DNA of 64,000 bases from Dillenia suffruticosa (taxonomy: Eukaryota > Streptophyta > Magnoliopsida > Dilleniales > Dilleniaceae). Below the pieces are notes generated by a model. That model was given only the letters and a program-made list of their open reading frames with translations. It did no database searches and was not told the origin of the DNA. Shown piece by piece: positions 57,815 to 64,000 of the stretch (position 1 is the stretch's first letter; every line of letters begins with the position of its first letter). The stretch covers positions 3,162,001 to 3,226,000 of the forward strand of contig JAVTVX010000010.1 of NCBI GenBank assembly GCA_033439265.1. Direction: 5' to 3'. A program made the position numbers and the translations under genes.

Positions 57815-60800
57815 GGTTGATATCAGAACATCTTGATTTATGGCGAACAGGAGTAGCAATACTTGGGAAAGAGTGGTGCGGATTGAAAAAGTGTTAGTCA
57901 TCCTAGAGCTGACTTTGGATGTTGCTTTGTTCCCATGGGTGGAACGATTGGCCGAGGAGGTCTTAGACATGCAAGTTTCAATGGAAACCTTGGGAACTAG
58001 AGTAAAGGCCGTGGAATCAACAACCATGAGCCTTAGTGTCCTCAAGTATGAGACCTTGTAGGAAGGGTTCAAGAGATTGGAGGAAGAGATCTCCATCCTA
58101 AAGTAAGCAGTTACGGCCAATGATAGGGAGCAGGCCGAGGCCACTTCATCACGTATGAAGGTAACATAGCCAAAAACCTTCAATAGGGCAAGATTGGCTA
58201 AGGAGTTAGATAACTTCCTATGGAATATGAAGCACTACTTCAAAACAGCCCGAATATTGGAGAATCAACAAATCATGGTGGTGGCCAAGTACTTGGGCAA
58301 GAATGCCAAACTACGGTGGGCACTCAAGCACAATGGGATGTGTACAAGGGGCGACCACAAATCTCAACGTGGCTAGAATTGCAAAGGGTATTGTAAGGGC
58401 GATTCTTTCCTTGCAGTGCAGGGTGGTGTGCAAGGGAAAGTTTAAAGAATGTGAGACACATAGGGGTTGTTTGAGACTATGTGAGAGAATTCTTATCGAC
58501 TTTGTTAAAAGTTCACAAGGTGACCGAAGAGGACAAACTCTTTAATTTCATATTTGGCCTTCAACCATGGGCGCAAGTAGAATTGAGAAGGCAAGGAGTC
58601 AAAGACATGCTATTGGCCATAACTTAGCAGATGCATTGGTGAATTTCAAGGTGGCTGCACCATCAGCCAACTCCGACCTGAAGGCCAAAGACAAGAGAAA
58701 AGCCAAAGGCACTAAGAACCCGAACAACATCGAGGCACTGAAGGAGACAAGCTACGAACAGCAGGCGGTTGTTTCACATGTAACGGGCCACATCTTGCAT
58801 GTGAGTGTCTAAAATGTGAGAAATCTCCGTGTTGGTGGCGGAGGGAGAGGAGCAGTAAGAAGCACATGAGAAGCCTATATGGGTAAACTCTTGTAACTTA
58901 TCGGGGCCATGAGAGCCAAGAGTTATAAACCTCTAATGTACGTGCTAACGATGGTGAATGGGCAAGAGGTGCTTGCCCTAGTTGATACTAGTACAACTCA
59001 TAATTTTGTGGCCAACCACATGGTGGCGTAGTTGGGGATTTCAACCATGATGACTCATAGTAGGTTGAAGACGGTGAATTTAGATACTAAGTCGATATAA
59101 GGGCTGGCCAGGGGAGTACAATGAGTATTGGAGGATGGCATAGAAGGTGCAAATTCTTAGTGGTGCACCTTGATGACTTCGTCATGGTGTTAGGCTTGGA
59201 GTTCCTTATACAAGTCAAAACCATACCCGTACCTTACCTACGGGGCATTTCAATCACGACAGAGGACCAACCATGTTTTGTCTTAAAAACGAGCCCACCT
59301 AGGTAGGGAAAAGGTGGGGGGTTCCAACATTGATTTTAGCCCTGCAGTTGGAGTAGGGGCTAAACCACAAGCAACTGGATAGCGTTCTTGCCAGCATGTC
59401 GCAGGTAGATGGAGAACTCGCGTAGTACCTTAGGAAGGAGGCGCAGAATGATCCAATAAACATGAGCTGGCGAAAGGGAGTGCACAAGGGCACAATCTGT
59501 AGATATTAGCTTGAGGATGAGATGTTGTATGCGAAGGAAGGCAGACCGTATATGCCGAACCAGGGAGGGTTGCGGTGTATGCTATTTCAGAAGGGCATGA
59601 CAGCAAGTGGGCAAGATACCCTGGGATAGAGCGGACTTACACTTTGATCTCACGATTATACTTTTAGTCAAAGATGAGCAAGATGTAGAGGCATACATCA
59701 AGATCTGCTTGGTGTACCAGCAAGACAAGATGGAGAGACTGGTTCAGGCAGAACTACTGCAACCGCTGCCCATCCCGAATAGATCTTGGCAAAGCGTGAG
59801 TATGGACTTCATCACTACTTTGCCAAAGGTGCAGTATCTTAGTGGCGGTGGACAGATTCTCAAAGTATACCACTTTCATGGCTGCACCCATCACACGCCA
59901 CACATAGAAAGTGGCCGCATTGTTTTTTAAAAATGTGATGAACTATTGGGGACTACCCAAAGACATAGTAAATGATCAAGATACACGGTTCACAGACAAG
60001 TTTTGGACTACCTTGTTCAGACTATTGGGGGTTAGATATGAAGTTTTCTACCTTAGGACACCCTCAGACAGATGGGCAAACCAAGAGAGCCAATAAAACA
60101 TTGGAGGAGTACTTGCATCACTATATCATGGCAAATCAAAGGAACTGGTTGGAGTTGTTGGAGACAACCCAATTTGCTTACAACCTTCATCCAAATTTAA
60201 GCACGGGAAAGAGTCCTTTTGAGTTAGTGTTTGGATTTCATCCTCGGATACCGTAGGACATTGGTTAAGAGAAGGGGAATTACCCGGCCGCTGTTACCTA
60301 TGCAGAAAATAGACTACGCATGTTGGAGGAGGCAAGGAACAATCTTGCCAAGGTAGTGCGGCACATGGAGAAATATGCTATTCGTAGGTGTAGGGCAAGG
60401 GAATTTCAGGTGAGGGATATGATTCTCTTAAAACTACCATACTGCCTATAGAGGAAGGCATGGTCCAAGGCCGCTTATAAAGGGCTGATCGCTTGGTATG
60501 ATGGTCCCTTTGAGGTGGTGAGATAGGCAAGTCAGGTGGCCTACAAACTTAAACTCCTTATTTGGCTCAAGCTACACCACACCTTTCATGTGAGTTTTCT
60601 CAAACCCTACTTCAAAGATGCCAAGGATGGGGAGAGGTCTAGGGAGCATAGGGCTCCACTGACTAGGGAAGACTTATTTGAAAAGGAAGTAGACACCATC
60701 ATGCAACATAGGATCATCTGGTGGGAGAAAAGCAACAAAAAGTACGAGTATTTGGTAGATTAGAAAGAATAACTAATCGAGAAAGCTACATGGGAGAGAG

Positions 60801-60878
60801 AGAGCAAACTTTTTGACAGTTTGAGAATAAGATTCTAAACTATTGGAGGGTTAGTCCAACAAGAGCATTGGATGATTA

Positions 60879-60891
60879 AGTGGGGGAGAAT
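60879..60891 (+). other. Polypurine tract of fossil C
   Basis: AAGTGGGGGAGAA lies directly before the right LTR start TGTAACACCC, the position of the plus-strand primer in LTR retrotransposons. Confidence 0.8.
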
Positions 60892-62061
60892 TGTAACACC
60901 CCCACTGCCTAGCAAAGGCCATGGCACGAGTTAGGCACATGGGGCTAGCGCACACTATACCAAGGAGCGTGGGCATACTAGGTCCCAAGATATAATTTGG
61001 GAAAACTATTTTGAGTATTCAATAGCCTATGGTGGTTAGGAATACTATGAGCAATTAGTTAGAGATTTGCTAAGGTGGCAAAATGGTTAGTATGCATGGT
61101 TGTACATGGGCATTAGTAAAGGAGTATCGAGTAATTAGTGTAATTTTGAAAAAGTAAATTGAGTAATCCATATGAATTTCCAAATGGCTCATTGAAAACA
61201 AAAATGACTTCAAACGCATGAGAGAATCATGAGATGGCTCGTGGAGCATGTGCGAGAGGCACTTGTCGGAATACACCAGCATTAGTCTGTGCTAACTTAG
61301 ATTTGATTGGACCAAATTTAGATTCTAAGTGAAGAAAGTACGGATAATTGATTGGGGGAGTTTCATTGTAGGGAAAAGTTGATTTGGTACTTTGGGAAAG
61401 AGACCGGACACATTAAGAAGGGAATTCTTGGTCCAAGCTTTACCAAGATAAGTCCAGAAAAGGAAATTGTGACTACAAGTGATGAAGGAAGGTTCTCTTT
61501 GACAAATCCTTGATGGAAGAAGATACTTTGCAAAGAAGGAAACCTTACGCACATAAAAGGGGAAAGATTTCAAGTCCAAGTTGCAATTTGGGAATGTTTT
61601 TGAATTCAAATTACAATTTGGGAATGTTTTTGAATTCAAATATGATGGTTGCAAATTTAAATAAATCAAGATTTTTGTTTTATCCAATAAGGAAAGTTGC
61701 ATCTTTCTAAGAAAAGGAAGGTCCAACAACCAAGAATAGAAGGTTTGAGACAAATTGTCTCGATTCTTGCATGCATTCTTTAGAAATGTCAAATCATTCT
61801 TCAACTATATAAAGGGAGCTCGTGGGAACAACAAAATCATCCACCAAATACACAATTACTTGATACATTGTATATTTGAATGTATAAAAGTTATGAAGGA
61901 GATTTTTTGTAACTTGGTTGTGTGATTTTGTTTAGTTTTTGTATTTGCCAAAAGACTGTGTGAGAGAATGGGTCAAGTGAGTGAGTCACCGTACTCATTG
62001 CAAGGGCAATGAGTGTAATCACCGTATGAAAAATTTTAGAAAGATTTTATCCCACGTGATC
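60892..62061 (+). repeat. Right LTR of fossil C
   Basis: About 1.17 kb, starting TGTAACACCCCCACTGCC and followed by the TAGGG duplication. It contains a TATATAAAGGGAG patch near 61805 that also occurs in the left LTR (about 57399), probably the element's core promoter. Confidence 0.85.
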
Positions 62062-62066
62062 TAGGG

Positions 62067-64000
62067 TATGGTCCCCTTCATCATAATTCCAAGGAACACA
62101 TATTCATTTATTTTTTTTCCCTTCTTTTCCTTTCCTTTTTGTTGTTTTTTATTTGACTCCTAAACATCTGGGCAAGTTCAATTTCTTTTTTTTTCGAGAT
62201 TTATAAAATATATTTCACATTTTTTTTCAAATTCTTTTTAGAATTTTCTTTTTTAAGTGTTAAATTTTGGATATATATTTTTTCAAAATAACTGATTCCA
62301 CTTGATTTTTGAATATTAAAAATAATTGAATTTCTTAATTTTAAATTAATATTTCATAGTTATGAAAATTTTGTAAGTGAATTATGAATTTTAGAAAATT
62401 TTAAGAGTTTTATGAATTTTTAAAAATTATTAGAAGAATTTTTGGTTATTAAATCCAATTTTCTTTATTTCTAAAAATGGGTTTTAATCTTTAAGTTTTG
62501 AGAAATAAAATGGATAGTTGATAAATATAGCCCTTTTAATCTCGGCCTCTCCCTAGAGATAGAACCAAATCTTGACCCTACATATCTCTCCGTCTCTCAC
62601 CCACTTGCCCTCTGCGTGTGCACTACAAACATTTCCACTTCTTCCTTTCAAACACAGCAAGCCCACCATGTTCCCTCTGCGTCTCTCCTAACCTCTGAAG
62701 CAGCTCAGAGATCAAAGATTGAAGTGAGCGTGTTGGAGTGAGCACTTTAGGATTTTGAGCATATTCAAAAAAACTGCTATTATTGTATGAAGTAATTGCC
62801 AATCTTTTGGTGATCAAGAGACAATTACTAATTGCGGTACGTTGTCAGAATTGAATGTTTGATTGTAGTTCTTTTAGGCGGGAACTCAACCCTGAGAGAT
62901 AGGGCACCGAATTTTACGGTGACTCTATTTTTTTTTTATTATAAACTATATTTAAAATCATATTTTAAATAATTCGTTTCGAGTATTTGTGAGACTCTAT
63001 TCAGAAGCAGCTCTTCAATTGTATTTATTTTTATTCTTAAGTTTTAAATTTGAGATTTAATTAAAAATTTAATATTTTACTCCATTAAATTGATAATCCG
63101 TTGTTGATTTTGCGTAAACTCTGATAAAGAGATTCAAACTCAAATTTCTAAAAGAAAGGAACGAGGTGTTGGTTGGCCCATAACTCATTAATATCACAAT
63201 AGCTATTCATTTTTTTTGGGTGGACACCACAATAGTTATTCAAACAAACAATGCTGAGAGAAAGAGGGGAGGAAAGCTTAGAAGTTTGAATGTATTGTGC
63301 ATTCTGAGGTTTTATACATGTTTTTTTTTTTTTCTTTTTTATATTTATACAGAAGAAGGGCATACGTTTATCACATATACGAAACGGATGGTTATGTCAA
63401 ATTCCTTGTTTTCCTCGATCATTTCCTTTAATATCCTCTATGTATGATTAATGTTATTATTGATGAAGAGGTCAATTTTTATCCGCTAATTGTACATCAA
63501 TCAAGGCTCTTGTTGTTTTGGTAAAATTTTCCAATTTGATATGATTGTCCATCATGGAATTTAAGCTGACACATGTTCTCTCGGATCCCAATTTCAAAAT
63601 CATCGCATGGGAAGAGAGAGAGAGAGAGAGAGAGTGTGTGTGTGTGTGTGTCTAGTCCCTAGTCGCTGTCATTGCTTTGCCATTTAGAGAATGCATGGTC
63701 AAGAACATCTAAATTTGAGGTGTCACATTTTCAAACTTATGAAATGATGACAAAACCAAAGCTTAAATTCTAATCTGAGATTTAGAAGAGATCGTGACGT
63801 TCAGATGGTTTCTAAGGATTAAACCATGCAGCAATATCGTACCTTTAATTCATGTCCTCCGCTCTATCTGCATTGCGTTGCCTTGGCATTTTATTATTGA
63901 AGGTTTTCTAAATCTCAATTCTTATTTCTTCTTTATTTTTCATAATTAATATTATTCATCTACCTAATCTATATAAATACTGATATGTAAGTTACTATTT
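62067..64000. other. AT-rich flanking DNA with GA/GT microsatellite
   Basis: No gene was recognised. There is a (GA)n run at 63612-63634 joined to a (GT)n run at 63635-63650. A GC-richer stretch at 62540-62900 might be a leader or promoter, but it has no supported coding sequence. Confidence 0.5.
63612..63650. repeat. Compound (GA)n(GT)n microsatellite
   Basis: A GA dinucleotide run passes directly into a GT run. Confidence 0.95.

Larger units (their letters stand above)
55585..62061 (+). mobile_element. Ty3/gypsy LTR retrotransposon fossil C
   Basis: The element is bounded by LTRs starting TGTAACACCCCCA and by the 5-bp duplication TAGGG. After the left LTR comes a primer-binding-like GATATCAGAAC (57819-57829). 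Then come gag-like sequence (about 57840-58810), a retropepsin-like piece (about 58930-59130), integrase-like sequence (about 59620-60255), a pol end of the LHHTFHVSFLKPY type (about 60560-60770) and a purine tract before the right LTR. The part order is that of chromovirus-like gypsy elements. It is broken, with many breaks (more than ten). By eye the LTRs differ at about one in six positions, so it is fairly old. Confidence 0.85.

Overview
The window is nuclear DNA of a flowering plant, probably a woody eudicot. It is AT-rich, has long repeat-filled gaps, split genes with GT-AG introns, and plant-type LINE, SINE, CACTA, MITE and Ty3/gypsy elements. There is one clearly functional gene, a CCCH zinc-finger/RRM protein gene of eight coding exons on the minus strand (46413-49324). 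There is also a decayed but still intron-bearing copy of the general transcription factor TFIIB (about 21134-27010). No tRNA gene, rRNA gene or CRISPR array was seen.

Layout. Positions 1-1680 are AT-rich with a possible hAT MITE and a foldback. 1695-7739 is a full-length L1-type LINE on the minus strand, bounded by a perfect 14-bp target-site duplication and carrying a poly(A) tail, ORF1 (DUF4283-like plus CCHC knuckle) and ORF2 (endonuclease, RT, zf-RVT, RNase H). About 8230-20248 is an old Ty3/gypsy relic whose right LTR appears split by CACTA-like DNA starting at 13750. 20537-20976 is a MITE, followed by the TFIIB pseudogene. 27000-30240 holds three short tRNA-derived SINE copies and a probable LTR piece. 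30244-35765 is a second gypsy relic with two old LTRs, an internal array of about 107-bp repeats, and a SINE inserted in its right LTR.

36228-37713 is a compact nonautonomous CACTA element with ATA target duplications and a GC-rich array of exactly three 146-bp units. A second CACTA right end lies at 41072; upstream of it is an exon-like piece (40058-40219) resembling the end of a plant C2-domain protein, probably a captured host gene fragment. 41073-46412 is gene-poor with simple repeats, an Au-like SINE end and a strong G-quadruplex tract. The CCCH gene follows, with a long GA tract on its upstream side. 49950-55580 is AT-rich with a SINE, a gypsy pol scrap and a Tourist-like MITE (TTA duplications). 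55585-62061 is a third gypsy relic with LTRs and TAGGG target duplications, whose left LTR has taken an insertion. 62067-64000 shows only AT-rich DNA and a GA/GT microsatellite.

The genes do not form a pathway. The window reads as one conserved RNA-binding regulator gene in a transposon-dense neighbourhood. The most unusual points are the CACTA element with its 146-bp array, the apparent C2 exon capture, the TFIIB relic with a perfectly kept 25-bp microexon, and two neighbouring introns of the CCCH gene that are multiples of three and stop-free. No convincing new biological system was found.
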